Source: Bacteroidota bacterium (GTDB taxonomy: Bacteria > Bacteroidota > Ignavibacteria > Kryptoniales > JAKASW01). From it: DNA of 64,000 bases. Under the pieces are notes generated by a model. The model saw only the letters and a program-made list of their open reading frames with translations, was not told the DNA's origin and searched no databases. The DNA lies in NCBI GenBank assembly GCA_021825585.1, contig JAKAGT010000005.1:139888-203887 (forward strand). The letters are read 5' to 3'. The translations under genes were made by a program, and so were the position numbers. Of this stretch, positions 1 to 8,815 are shown in pieces; within the stretch, counting starts at the first letter, position 1, and every line of letters begins with the position of its first letter.

Positions 1-716
1 GCGGACCTGATTCCCTTTTCTTCAGCGGCCTCGAGCGAAAGGGCGTTGTCGAGTGCAAATGGGCCATCAACAATGCAGCCTTTGATCTGACCCCGCTCAT
101 TCATCTTGGAAAGGGCGGCTGCGTCGATTGTAGACTGCAGGTTGGGTAAAACGAACTCGGTAGCAGACAGTATGGCGACCTTCGGGTTTTCATTGCCGAG
201 CGAATGTGCCACTTCAACAGCGTTGACTATTAGCTCGATTTTGTTCTTAAGATCCGGCGAAAGAGTCATTCCTCCGTCGGTTATCATGACAAATTGATTG
301 TCGGGTCTCGGCGGATATTCGAGTACGAAAATATCACTCAGAAGTCTGCCGGTCTTCATCCCGCTGCCTTCCTGCAAAACGACTCTCATCATCGTAGCCG
401 TATCCACTCCGCCTTTCATGAGAATCTCGGACTGCCCGTCGAGAACAGACGCTATTGCTCCTTTAAGCGCACATGTGACGTCGCTGCAATCGCATACCTC
501 CACTCCTGATCCGAGGCTCGGATTTGAGCCGATCCCGTCGGATATCTCAGACTTGTTTCCGAAGAGGATGAATCTCGTATTAAGCGATGCTGCAGCTTCA
601 CCGATGGCAGCAAATGTTTCCTTGTTGTTGGGATTCACTACGGCAACCGTTCTAGGCGGCAATGATACTGCGTATGCCAGCAACTCCTGAAAGTTGTGAA
701 TCTGTTTAGCACTCAT
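1..716 (-). CDS. ptb: Phosphate butyryltransferase (partial, C-terminus beyond window edge)
   Basis: Reading leftward from an ATG at 716, an open frame of 238 codons runs off the window. It carries a segment around LMKGGVDTATMMR and a TDGGM motif typical of the phosphate acetyl/butyryltransferase family (about 300 residues when complete). The family moves an acyl group between CoA and phosphate. The start codon abuts the stop codon of buk, so the two are one operon giving acyl-CoA to acyl-phosphate to acid plus ATP. Butyryl versus branched-chain or acetyl substrate cannot be told from sequence, but the butyrate kinase partner favours Ptb over Pta. Confidence 0.85.
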   Translation of the reverse strand, partial: MSAKQIHNFQELLAYAVSLPPRTVAVVNPNNKETFAAIGEAAASLNTRFILFGNKSEISDGIGSNPSLGSGVEVCDCSDVTCALKGAIASVLDGQSEILMKGGVDTATMMRVVLQEGSGMKTGRLLSDIFVLEYPPRPDNQFVMITDGGMTLSPDLKNKIELIVNAVEVAHSLGNENPKVAILSATEFVLPNLQSTIDAAALSKMNERGQIKGCIVDGPFALDNALSLEAAEEKGIRS

Positions 717-1787
717 TCAATACTCCAAAGCTTTCTCTTTGCCCTGTAACACGCGGAGTGCCCCGAGGGCTAAGCTCCTCATTTCGTCTTCACCCGGATA
801 AACAAGAATCCTGGCAATAAAGCCAACTCTTTCACGAATCCATTCCGTCAGCATTATCGAACCCGCGAGTCCCCCGGTTAGAACAATAGCATCAATCTTC
901 CCGTTGAGGACTGTGGCCATTGCGCCAATTTCTTTCGCGATCTGATATGCCATAGCCTGGTAGATTTCACGCGCCCTGACATCGCCGCCTTCCGCTCGCA
1001 TCTCCACTTCACGGGCGGAGTTTGTGCCCAGGTATGCAAGCAACCCGCCCTTCCCCATCACCATTTTCCTGATTTCTTGCCGGGTATAATCTCCCGAAAA
1101 GCAAATGTCGATGAACTGTTGAAGAGGTAATCCTCCGGTCCGCTCGGGTGAAAAAGGACCGTCACTGGAGGCATCATTGGCATCGACTATCCTGCCTCCC
1201 TTCACAGGCGAAATTGAAATACCGCCACCAAGATGAGAAATCACGAAGTTGGTGTCGGCGAGGTCTTTACCGATCGTTTCAGCCGCCGTGCGTGCTGCGG
1301 TATGGATATTCAACGCATGGGAAAGGCTCTTCCGTTTTATCAGCGGATGACCCGAATAGCGGGCCAATGGACCGAATTCATCGACAGATGCCGGATCCAC
1401 GACAAATGCGGGACAACCATGCTCGCGACCGATTTCTTCTACAATGGCGCAACTCAAATTGGACGCATGCTCTCCCTGGAGATCGGCCCTGGCATCAGCA
1501 ATCATCGCGTCATTCACTGAATAAGTCCCTCCCGGAAGTGGTTTTAGGAGTCCTCCTATTCCAACCGCGGCGGATATCTGCGCGCTCTGCGTCTTAAGCC
1601 ATCCCACCGCGATTCCAAACCGGAAATCGAACTGGTCCCACAAGCGATCGTATTGATTCAATTCGTGTTCACTGTGTCTGAAAGTCTCCGATGACTCGAC
1701 AGTAGTGTCCCGGAACAACGACAATTTCGTCGATGTCGATCCCGTGTTCACAACGAAAATCACGAAGCTATTGCGAGGCTCAATCAC
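717..1787 (-). CDS. buk: Butyrate kinase
   Basis: Acetokinase/butyrate kinase family (ASKHA fold), converting butyryl-phosphate and ADP to butyrate and ATP in the cytoplasm. The N-terminal phosphate loop VNTGSTSTKLSLF, an SHLGGGIS motif and an LTGGLAGS motif near the C-terminus are visible, and the length (about 356 residues) is normal. The frame opens at a GTG at 1796, but a GTG at 1787 is better placed: AAAGGG lies 8 bases upstream of it, while the 1796 codon touches that sequence. It is followed without a gap by ptb. Isobutyrate or other branched acids are possible alternative substrates. Confidence 0.88.
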   Translation of the reverse strand: MIEPRNSFVIFVVNTGSTSTKLSLFRDTTVESSETFRHSEHELNQYDRLWDQFDFRFGIAVGWLKTQSAQISAAVGIGGLLKPLPGGTYSVNDAMIADARADLQGEHASNLSCAIVEEIGREHGCPAFVVDPASVDEFGPLARYSGHPLIKRKSLSHALNIHTAARTAAETIGKDLADTNFVISHLGGGISISPVKGGRIVDANDASSDGPFSPERTGGLPLQQFIDICFSGDYTRQEIRKMVMGKGGLLAYLGTNSAREVEMRAEGGDVRAREIYQAMAYQIAKEIGAMATVLNGKIDAIVLTGGLAGSIMLTEWIRERVGFIARILVYPGEDEMRSLALGALRVLQGKEKALEY

Positions 1788-1908
1788 AAGCAGCACCCTT
1801 TCACAAGAAGAAACTCACTTCATTCAGCCTGGATATTCGGCTAATCTCCTCTTCCGAAGCGACGATCGCCGGGAGGGAGGAAGTAGGGCCGAACCAGATA
1901 AGTCTATA

Positions 1909-2835
1909 TTAAAAGGCGGTTGTCAAATTCACGCGGTTAAGCGCGCCAATCTTTCCCCATGATGTATAGGAATAATCAAACCCGTAACCGTAAAACTTCA
2001 GCCCGACTCCAAAAGACAGCCCTTCCAGACCTGAACTCAATCCCACTTTCATCTGGGTGTGCTCGAGATTGTCGTACCCTACGCGCAGATTGAAATTATC
2101 TGACAGAAGGAATTCCCCGCCTACCACAAAAGACCGAAGCTTTTGCGATAGACTGAGGTTTGAATCGCCCAGCCTCTGGAAAGCGACATTTAAAACCAAA
2201 GGCAAATGTTCGAGTTGCTTCGAGAAGCCGATTCTCACGTCCAAGGGCAAATTCTCCGTAAATCCGCCGTAACTGCTAAGCTGCTTCCCGATGTTGAGGA
2301 TGGAAAAGCCTACTCCGAAAAGATCGGCCGGAAAATTATAGTACAATCCGACATCCATTCCGAGGGCGGACGACGTATAGGAAGAAATCGACGAATAGAT
2401 TCCCTTAAGACTGATACCGTAACTGAAATCCTGTGCAAGGTAATTGGAATAGTTGAGAGTAAGTACGGCGTCTCCGGCACTGAAGGTACCGTATTGATTT
2501 CCCAGCTCGTCAGTCGCGGGAAACTTGCCGTAGTTTATGTACCCGAGTCCGACTCCGAAATAACCCGCCTTCGGGATCTGGAAGGTGGAGAAGGCATACC
2601 CGGCGTTTATATCGAGGACATGTTTGAGAAATCCGAACGTAACTGCCCTGTTCTTGGATGAGACTGACAGAGCAGGATTATAGTAGAAAGCCGTCGGATC
2701 GTCGATCCTTGCCATTGCACTTCCGGCGAGTGCCGCTTCGCGTGCGCTTACGTCAAGATTCAAAAATTCATACGCTGTCTGACCGAAAACAGGACTCGTT
2801 GCCGCTAGAATTACTACGAAGCTGAAGATTTTCAT
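1909..2835 (-). CDS. porQ: PorQ-like type IX secretion outer-membrane protein
   Basis: 308 residues with a clear signal peptide (MKIFSFVVILAATSPVFGQ) followed by a region of alternating hydrophobic and polar strands ending in an aromatic residue, as in outer-membrane barrels. The opening pattern (LNLDVSAREAALAGSAMARIDDP followed by FYYNPAL, shown here in parts) is characteristic of the PorV/PorQ family. PorQ tethers the PorZ sortase component of the type IX system in Bacteroidota. No other T9SS gene is visible here. It is divergent from the GT9 genes and lies upstream of buk-ptb with a 120-base gap. The exact PorQ versus generic PorV-family call is moderately sure. Confidence 0.7.
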   Translation of the reverse strand: MKIFSFVVILAATSPVFGQTAYEFLNLDVSAREAALAGSAMARIDDPTAFYYNPALSVSSKNRAVTFGFLKHVLDINAGYAFSTFQIPKAGYFGVGLGYINYGKFPATDELGNQYGTFSAGDAVLTLNYSNYLAQDFSYGISLKGIYSSISSYTSSALGMDVGLYYNFPADLFGVGFSILNIGKQLSSYGGFTENLPLDVRIGFSKQLEHLPLVLNVAFQRLGDSNLSLSQKLRSFVVGGEFLLSDNFNLRVGYDNLEHTQMKVGLSSGLEGLSFGVGLKFYGYGFDYSYTSWGKIGALNRVNLTTAF

Positions 2836-2905
2836 TTTGAGAATGTACCCGTGATTATTCTATTTTTCAAGACCACCTGTTTTGATTATATTTTCTCACA
2901 AATTC

Positions 2906-3982
2906 ATGGCCTCTTTCCATCTAAGTAAACCAGAAATACATAGAATTCTCGTCGTGAAGCCCCGTGCAATAGGGGATGTGCTTCTATCAACTCCCGTGTT
3001 GCCAAACCTGCGGGAGGAATTTCCTGACGCCAGGATAGACTTCCTCGTCGAAAAATTCGCAGCGGGGGTACTGACGGGAAACCCTTATGTGGACGAAACA
3101 ATCTCGTACGATACGAAAACGCAGACTTCCCTCTCAATCATAAGAAGGGTCAGGAAGAACAGCTACGACCTGATTATTGATTTATTTGCGAATCCCCGTA
3201 CTGCGATCATCACACTTTTGAGCGGGGCGAAATACAAGGTCGGGTTCCCGTTCAAATGGCGGAGATTTGCATACAACATACTCGTCAGTCCACGGAGCGG
3301 AGTCGTGCATAATGTGGAGTTCAACCTTGACGCATTGCGCAGGCTGGAGTTGCAGGTGAAATCGACGAACCCGCTATTTTACCTCGACAACGATTCGAGA
3401 CATTTCGCGGCGGAATTCGCGTCAAGGAACAGCCTTAAGGCAAATGAATTCATTACAATGAATATCGGCGGCGGTTGGCAAACCAAGCGTTGGAGCGCAA
3501 AAAACTTCGGCGCACTTTCCAAAATGATCTCATCCCGCCTTGGGATTCCCGTAGTAGTGCTCTACGGGCCTTCCGAAGCGAAGGAAGCTGAATTCATAGC
3601 CAATACAACAGGCACTACACTTGCTCCCCCCACATCACTTCACGAAATGGGAGCAATCATGAGGTCGTCGCTCCTCCTCGTTACGAACGACTCCGGTCCG
3701 ATGCACATTGCGGCGGCACTCGGCGTACCGACCCTTGCTCTCTTCGGACCGACCAGTCCGCATCTTCAGGGACCGTACGGGAATATATCTGTGGTCGTCC
3801 GGAATGAAGCGCTGGACTGCCTTGAGTGTAATCTCACGAATTGTCCAATCGGCAAATTATGCATGACCGAGCTCCTTCCGGAAACCGTCTTTGAAAGTCT
3901 TCTCATTCTGATTGCGAAAATTCAAAATGTTTCGCAACCTGTGAAAGACAAGGTGAACGAAAAAGCCAGGAAGATCCAATGA
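2906..3982 (+). CDS. Glycosyltransferase family 9 (heptosyltransferase-like)
   Basis: ADP-heptose:LPS heptosyltransferase-type protein. The N-terminus has the GT9 opening VVKPRAIGDVLLSTPVLPNL, the C-terminal half has the donor-binding stretch VTNDSGPMHIAAALGVPT and ALFGPTSP, and the last 60 residues carry the Cys pattern C-X2-C-X4-C-X5-C common in this family. It would transfer a heptose or related sugar to lipopolysaccharide core on the inner face of the inner membrane. A TTG at 2882 opens the frame, but the ATG at 2906 is preferred because a TATATT -10-like box at 2887-2892 would lie inside the longer version. It overlaps the next GT9 gene by ATGA. Confidence 0.82.
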   Translation: MASFHLSKPEIHRILVVKPRAIGDVLLSTPVLPNLREEFPDARIDFLVEKFAAGVLTGNPYVDETISYDTKTQTSLSIIRRVRKNSYDLIIDLFANPRTAIITLLSGAKYKVGFPFKWRRFAYNILVSPRSGVVHNVEFNLDALRRLELQVKSTNPLFYLDNDSRHFAAEFASRNSLKANEFITMNIGGGWQTKRWSAKNFGALSKMISSRLGIPVVVLYGPSEAKEAEFIANTTGTTLAPPTSLHEMGAIMRSSLLLVTNDSGPMHIAAALGVPTLALFGPTSPHLQGPYGNISVVVRNEALDCLECNLTNCPIGKLCMTELLPETVFESLLILIAKIQNVSQPVKDKVNEKARKIQ

Positions 3983-5157
3983 AAGCGTTTGATTTTGAAA
4001 TGCCAGACTGCAAGAGATTTAACGGCTACAAGCCATGTTTTCCGTACAAAACCTGTTACGATGGTTGTGCCCGCGCCGATAGCCCCTTCGGTGCGAAGAT
4101 TCTCATCATAAACCTCGACGCAATGGGCGACGTTCTTATGACCACTGCTCAGCTTAACCCTATAAAGCGCAAGTACCCGCAAAGCTACATCGCCTGGATT
4201 ACGCTCAAATCGGCGGTGCCGCTGCTCCAGGGAAACCCATTCATCGACGATGTATTTGCCTGGGACGCGGAGAGTTGGCTCATTCTGGAGCAGATGGAAT
4301 TCGATCTTGTATTGAATGCGGACAAGTCGAGAAGGTCTGCGGCGCTGGCCATGAAGCTGAAGGCGAAAGAGAAACTCGGATTCGGGCTGAACAACCACGG
4401 ACAGATTATTCCTCTCAATAATGAGGCAGGCTATAATTTCAAGCTTGGCATCGACGATTACATGAAGTTCAGAATGAACGAACGAACCGGACAGGATATT
4501 CTTGCCGAGACTTTCAGACTCCCATATGATCGCGACGAATACGTTCTGGAATTGACGGAAGACGAGAAGCAGCAGACTGCATGGTACAGGAAATCGAAGG
4601 GAATCGGCAGCAAGGAGGTAGTTGTCGGATTCAATACCGGATGTTCGGACCTCTACCCCAACAAGAAAATGACCGTCGAACAGCATCTGAGGCTGATAGA
4701 GATGTTCTCTACTCAGGACCACATCAAGATGCTTCTTCTCGGCGGAAAAACGGATGCGGAAAGAAATGAGTCAATCTTCTCGAGGGCCCTGGAACACAAC
4801 CCAGGACTGTCGACTCGCCTTTTCAATCCTCCCGCGACAGAGGGTCTGCGAAAAGGCATTGTGTACGAAAACGCCGCCGACATTGTCATTACCGGTGACA
4901 GCTACGGGATGCATCTTGCCGTAGCTCTAAGGAAGTATGTGCTGGTTTGGTTTGGGGTAAGCTGCTGGACTGAAGTCGACCTGTATGAAAGAGGAGAGAA
5001 GTTCATCCCCACAGGTCTCTTCTGCTCCCCGTGCTGGAAGAAGTCGTGTCCGTATGACCTTGAATGCATGAAGATGATCGATCTCGACAGGATGTATTCC
5101 GCCGCCCTCGAATATGCCGGGATGGTTTCCGCCAAAAAAAATAATACTCCCGTTTAG
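3979..5157 (+). CDS. Glycosyltransferase family 9 with Cys-rich N-terminus
   Basis: 392 residues; starts inside the stop of the preceding GT9 gene (ATGA), so the two are translated together. The GT9 opening IINLDAMGDVLMTTAQLNP begins near residue 40 rather than at the very N-terminus. In front of it is a 35-residue extension with four cysteines (C11, C20, C26, C30) that could bind a metal or iron-sulfur cluster. The C-terminal donor-site region (VITGDSYGMHLAVALRKYV) and the terminal Cys cluster (FCSPCWKKSCP) are present. Probable role is LPS or surface glycan assembly. The function of the extension is unknown. Confidence 0.78.
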   Translation: MKAFDFEMPDCKRFNGYKPCFPYKTCYDGCARADSPFGAKILIINLDAMGDVLMTTAQLNPIKRKYPQSYIAWITLKSAVPLLQGNPFIDDVFAWDAESWLILEQMEFDLVLNADKSRRSAALAMKLKAKEKLGFGLNNHGQIIPLNNEAGYNFKLGIDDYMKFRMNERTGQDILAETFRLPYDRDEYVLELTEDEKQQTAWYRKSKGIGSKEVVVGFNTGCSDLYPNKKMTVEQHLRLIEMFSTQDHIKMLLLGGKTDAERNESIFSRALEHNPGLSTRLFNPPATEGLRKGIVYENAADIVITGDSYGMHLAVALRKYVLVWFGVSCWTEVDLYERGEKFIPTGLFCSPCWKKSCPYDLECMKMIDLDRMYSAALEYAGMVSAKKNNTPV

Positions 5158-5221
5158 AACCCGTCGGCAGACGGACCTCGATCACTGCCCTGTTATTCCT
5201 TCACAAAGCTAATATTGGGGA

Positions 5222-6637
5222 CTAGCTCCTGACGAGCGTCAGAACGTTCTCGATGTGGTACGTCTGTGGAAACATGTCGACCGGCTGGGAAGAGACCGGC
5301 GTATAGCCATTGGCAACAATCTCCTTCACGTCTCTTGCCTGAGTCATGGGATTGCAGCTGACGTAAACAAGTTTCTCGGCCTGCAGCAAGTGTACGTTAG
5401 CGGCGATCTTGGGATGCAGACCGCTTCGAGGAGGATCCAACACGATCACGTCGGGTTTGGGCAGATTCAGCAGTTTGAAATTTCCGATGATGTCCCTCCC
5501 CTTAAACAACTCCGCAATGTCCGTCTTTACGAATCTGACGTTTCTCACGTTGTTCAGCCGCGCGTTTTCTCCGGCGTCTTTAATCGACGAGTCAGCCAGT
5601 TCAAACCCGTAGATCTCGTCCGCCAATTCCGAAAGATATATCGAGATGCTTCCTGTCCCGCTGTAGAAATCGTAGATTACCTTCTTTTTTCCTCCGACGC
5701 CGGATAAGGCCGCTTCGTAGAGCCTCTCCGCCTGCACAGTATTGGTTTGAAAGAATGAGAGAGGAGAAATCTTGAAGGAGTATTTGCCGATCTTTTCAGT
5801 AATGTATCCGTTTCCAAAATGAACGCGCCAGACTGCACCCGAGGCAATCTGTGCGCGGCTCGAATTGATTATCGACGCGAATGTCGATACGAATGGCAAG
5901 TCTCTTTTCAAAGACGTGGCGAGTTGTTCAATCGCTTCATCCTCCTTCAGAATCACGAGATTCACCATATACTCATCCGAGCTGAACGACTTTCGAACGG
6001 TCAAGAACCTGAGCAGGCCGGAATGCGATTGCGGATCATAGATCGTTATTCCAAGGTCGCGTCTCTTCTCTGATTCCAGGGCAATTACATCGCGGAACCA
6101 GTTGAGTACCCGATTCATCCTTTCGTCGCCAAGGTGGCATCGGGCGATGTCTATCGTCTTGTCGTACCTTCCTGGAGAATGGAATCCGAGCGCCACTTTC
6201 ACCGGGTCGTTTTCCAGAATCTTGAACGGATTTTCGGAAAAGGTAAACTCGAGTTTGTTCCTGTACTCATAAATTTGGTCCGAGGCAGCCGTCTCATTGA
6301 CTTCCAGATTCAATCCGGCAGTCCTCTCAAGGGCATCGATAACGTGTCTGCGTTTTGAGGAAGCCTGTTCATGATAATCCAGATGCTGCCATTTGCACCC
6401 CCCACAGACGCCGAAGTACCTGCAGACCGGCTGCACCCTGTGCGGAGACGGGGACAAGACATCCAGCACCTTCGCTTCCGCATAATCGCGTTTACGTTTT
6501 ATGATTTTCGCTCTTACCGTGTCGCCCGGAATACCTCCGGCAACGAAGATTACGTATCCATCGAGTCTTGAAATCGCCTTACCTTCAAACCCGATGGACT
6601 CAATCTTCAATTCGAGGACTTCATCCACAGATGTCAT
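5222..6637 (-). CDS. rlmD: RlmD-like 23S rRNA (uracil-C5)-methyltransferase
   Basis: TrmA/RlmD family SAM-dependent RNA methyltransferase of 471 residues. It has an N-terminal TRAM domain (about 1-60), an iron-sulfur site formed by C72, C78 and C81 (CGGC motif) with a fourth Cys near 168, a Rossmann SAM site (YDFYSGTGSISIYL), the DPPRSGLHPK motif and the catalytic YVSCNP cysteine. Members methylate U1939 or U747 of 23S rRNA. Which uridine is used here is not decided by sequence. Its ATG overlaps the stop of the glycerate kinase gene (ATGA), so it is the last gene of the glyS operon. Confidence 0.85.
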   Translation of the reverse strand: MTSVDEVLELKIESIGFEGKAISRLDGYVIFVAGGIPGDTVRAKIIKRKRDYAEAKVLDVLSPSPHRVQPVCRYFGVCGGCKWQHLDYHEQASSKRRHVIDALERTAGLNLEVNETAASDQIYEYRNKLEFTFSENPFKILENDPVKVALGFHSPGRYDKTIDIARCHLGDERMNRVLNWFRDVIALESEKRRDLGITIYDPQSHSGLLRFLTVRKSFSSDEYMVNLVILKEDEAIEQLATSLKRDLPFVSTFASIINSSRAQIASGAVWRVHFGNGYITEKIGKYSFKISPLSFFQTNTVQAERLYEAALSGVGGKKKVIYDFYSGTGSISIYLSELADEIYGFELADSSIKDAGENARLNNVRNVRFVKTDIAELFKGRDIIGNFKLLNLPKPDVIVLDPPRSGLHPKIAANVHLLQAEKLVYVSCNPMTQARDVKEIVANGYTPVSSQPVDMFPQTYHIENVLTLVRS

Positions 6638-7968
6638 ACTACAATTATTCCTGAAATGTCCATTACGTTTGTGTCGGTCGGACCGGTACTTATAAGCCCG
6701 CCATATTTTGTGAAGAATGAATTGGAATCGCTCTCATCCAGGTATTTCTTAACTTCACCAGCCCGCCCGTGAAAATCGGCATGCAATTCCGGAGCTGCAA
6801 ATGCACCTGCGGCGTTGCTGTTTCCGTCCTTCCCGTCGGTTCCGAACGAGAATATAGTTGTCCTCTTAAGGTTGATCCCGAGATGCTTGAGATTGACAAG
6901 CCCTTTCAGTGCACTTAGCACAAGGTGCTGGTTCCTCCCGCCCTTTCCTGCCCCTCTCACTTTCACAGTGGTCTCGCCGCCGATAAGAATGAGCGCCGGA
7001 GAAGGGACAGGATCTCCTTCCGTTTCTATCGACGCCGCAATCGAGACCAGGAGGGCCGCAGCGCTTTCAGCATCAGAGTCCAGGAATCTGGTCAGGACGA
7101 GCGTATTGAAGCCGCTCCCTATTCCTTCCTGTTCAGCGGCACTCAGCGCTTTTGAGTTGGAGGCGATTATCTGGACCCCATTCTTCTCCAATGAAACTCC
7201 TCCAGAATGGTCCGGCAGTTTCCTCAAAGCGATGGGTATTGAGGCGGGCACCATTTCAAGCAGGCCGCTATCGACAACGAAATTGTAAGCGTCACGGGGC
7301 GTAGTCGCATCTGGAACGGTTGGGCCGCTGGCAATGGACGAGAGATCGTCTCCGACAACATCTGAAATGATTAGCGATAATTTCTCAGCTTTCTTTGCCA
7401 GTGCGGCTAGTTTTCCGCCTCCAAGAAGTGAGAGATGTCGCCGCAAGAGGTTCAGCTTGTCTATCGAAACACCGTTGTCCAGGGCGGCCTTTATCAACCT
7501 GTTTGTGTCATCGAGGCTAACACCTTCAATTGGGAGAAACAGAGATGCGCTGCCGCCGCCGGAAATCAGGAAAAGCAAAGACTCCTTTGCATGGCAGGAA
7601 GCAACGAACTGTCTCACCTTCTCCCCCGCTTTCACGCTCTCTCCATCCGGGAAAGGATGTCCCGTCTTGAAAAACTCGAACCGGCTCACGCCGAGATGTT
7701 TCTCTACCGGTGTCGCGATTATACCCTTTACCCTGTCGCCAAGCCTCTTCTCGACTTCGAGCGCCATCGCTTCAGCCGATTTTCCGATAGACACACACCT
7801 GATCGTGTCTGGTTTCTTCAGTTCGAATGCGTGTCCGAAGACCGTCAATACGTCGCCGGACACATGTAGTTGATTCTCGAATATCGTCCCCGGTTTGACT
7901 GCGTGGATGGAACTCTCGACAAGCCTCTGCAGTAATTTCTCTGCAGAACTTCCCCCTGCAGACTTCAT
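6634..7968 (-). CDS. Glycerate 2-kinase (GckA/MOFRL family)
   Basis: 444 residues of the DUF4147-MOFRL type. The N-terminal kinase domain has the family's SIGKSAEAMA segment and LISGGGSASLFLP, and the C-terminal MOFRL domain has GGETTVKVRGAGKGGRNQ and SFGTDGKDGNSNAAGA. The enzyme phosphorylates D-glycerate to 2-phosphoglycerate, feeding lower glycolysis. Older databases call the family hydroxypyruvate reductase, which is a misnomer. It sits between a DUF2461 gene and rlmD with ATGA overlaps on both sides. Confidence 0.85.
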   Translation of the reverse strand: MKSAGGSSAEKLLQRLVESSIHAVKPGTIFENQLHVSGDVLTVFGHAFELKKPDTIRCVSIGKSAEAMALEVEKRLGDRVKGIIATPVEKHLGVSRFEFFKTGHPFPDGESVKAGEKVRQFVASCHAKESLLFLISGGGSASLFLPIEGVSLDDTNRLIKAALDNGVSIDKLNLLRRHLSLLGGGKLAALAKKAEKLSLIISDVVGDDLSSIASGPTVPDATTPRDAYNFVVDSGLLEMVPASIPIALRKLPDHSGGVSLEKNGVQIIASNSKALSAAEQEGIGSGFNTLVLTRFLDSDAESAAALLVSIAASIETEGDPVPSPALILIGGETTVKVRGAGKGGRNQHLVLSALKGLVNLKHLGINLKRTTIFSFGTDGKDGNSNAAGAFAAPELHADFHGRAGEVKKYLDESDSNSFFTKYGGLISTGPTDTNVMDISGIIVV

Positions 7969-8810
7969 TTGCTTGAAATCTTCAACAAACCAATTCGGCT
8001 CGTATATGATTCCAGGTCTGCTGCCGGATTGTCGGACGTTGAGAAGATATACAAAGGATAAAGCCGGTTGAACGTCTTCATCGCGATGGCGAGCAGCTTC
8101 TTCGATGAGGTCACCGGGTCTGACTTATCTATTTCTTTTCCGAAGATTATATGATCGACCCCTTTGAACTTCAGGCGATCCCTTTTGGGAACGAAACTCT
8201 CCGATATTGGCTCGGTGCCATAATGAAGCTCATAAGCAGAGAACTCGCCCCCTATTCGGTATCTCTTGCAGGCATCAAAGAAGAGCGACTCGTATGATGA
8301 GATATTCTCCTCGAAACGCCTGCGGCCGTCCGCTTTCTCATTGTTTATGAAAGTGCCGAGCTCCATCCCGTTCCTGTCGATGTAAAGAAACAGTTCCGAA
8401 TCCCACTTCGATTTTCCGAAACGGATCAGCATGAAGTCTTTGTAAGGCTTCTTCGCGAAGCGCATGTCCCGGTTAATCCGAACCAGTGTCCGATTGAACT
8501 TGGGCTCCGTGTCAAGAATGGGATTTATGAATTTTATGAACGGGCCGATGGAAACGACGAATGATCTTGCCGGGTTCAGAAGGAACTGCTCATATTCATC
8601 TCTATGCTTCCTGAACCACGTGACGGAATTGTGTTTATAGAGCTGCTCGAAGAACTCGAAGGTACCTTCTGAGAAGCCGCTAAACTCTTCCGTGTACCCT
8701 GCGGAATTCGGAGCACGCCCGTTAGACTTCGGTCCGGCTGACCTCGCGGCTGCCGGGCCGCGGTGAATCATGGCACTGCCGGTTTCTTTCTTACTGGTAT
8801 TTGACTTCAA
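7965..8810 (-). CDS. DUF2461 family protein (TIGR02453)
   Basis: The core from about residue 45 (FSEGTFEFFEQLYKHNSVTWF) with RTLVRINRDMRFAKKPYKD and later FGKSKWDSELFLYI matches the DUF2461 family, whose biochemical role is not established. The first 40 residues are low-complexity, rich in Ser, Lys and Ala. The frame opens at a TTG (8810) close behind glyS. An in-frame ATG at 8771 would give a shorter protein starting MIHRGPAAA, and no strong ribosome site decides between them. Overlaps the glycerate kinase start by ATGA. Confidence 0.75.
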   Translation of the reverse strand: MKSNTSKKETGSAMIHRGPAAARSAGPKSNGRAPNSAGYTEEFSGFSEGTFEFFEQLYKHNSVTWFRKHRDEYEQFLLNPARSFVVSIGPFIKFINPILDTEPKFNRTLVRINRDMRFAKKPYKDFMLIRFGKSKWDSELFLYIDRNGMELGTFINNEKADGRRRFEENISSYESLFFDACKRYRIGGEFSAYELHYGTEPISESFVPKRDRLKFKGVDHIIFGKEIDKSDPVTSSKKLLAIAMKTFNRLYPLYIFSTSDNPAADLESYTSRIGLLKISSK

Positions 8811-8815
8811 GCGGT

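Noticed and set aside
2836..2881. Promoter TTGAAA-N17-TACATT for porQ
   Set aside because: The -10 box would end only 6 bases before the ATG, implying a leaderless message; too weak to list.
5158..5190. Hairpin CCGTC-GGCA-GACGG after the second GT9 gene as terminator
   Set aside because: Only 5 base pairs and no T run on either strand.
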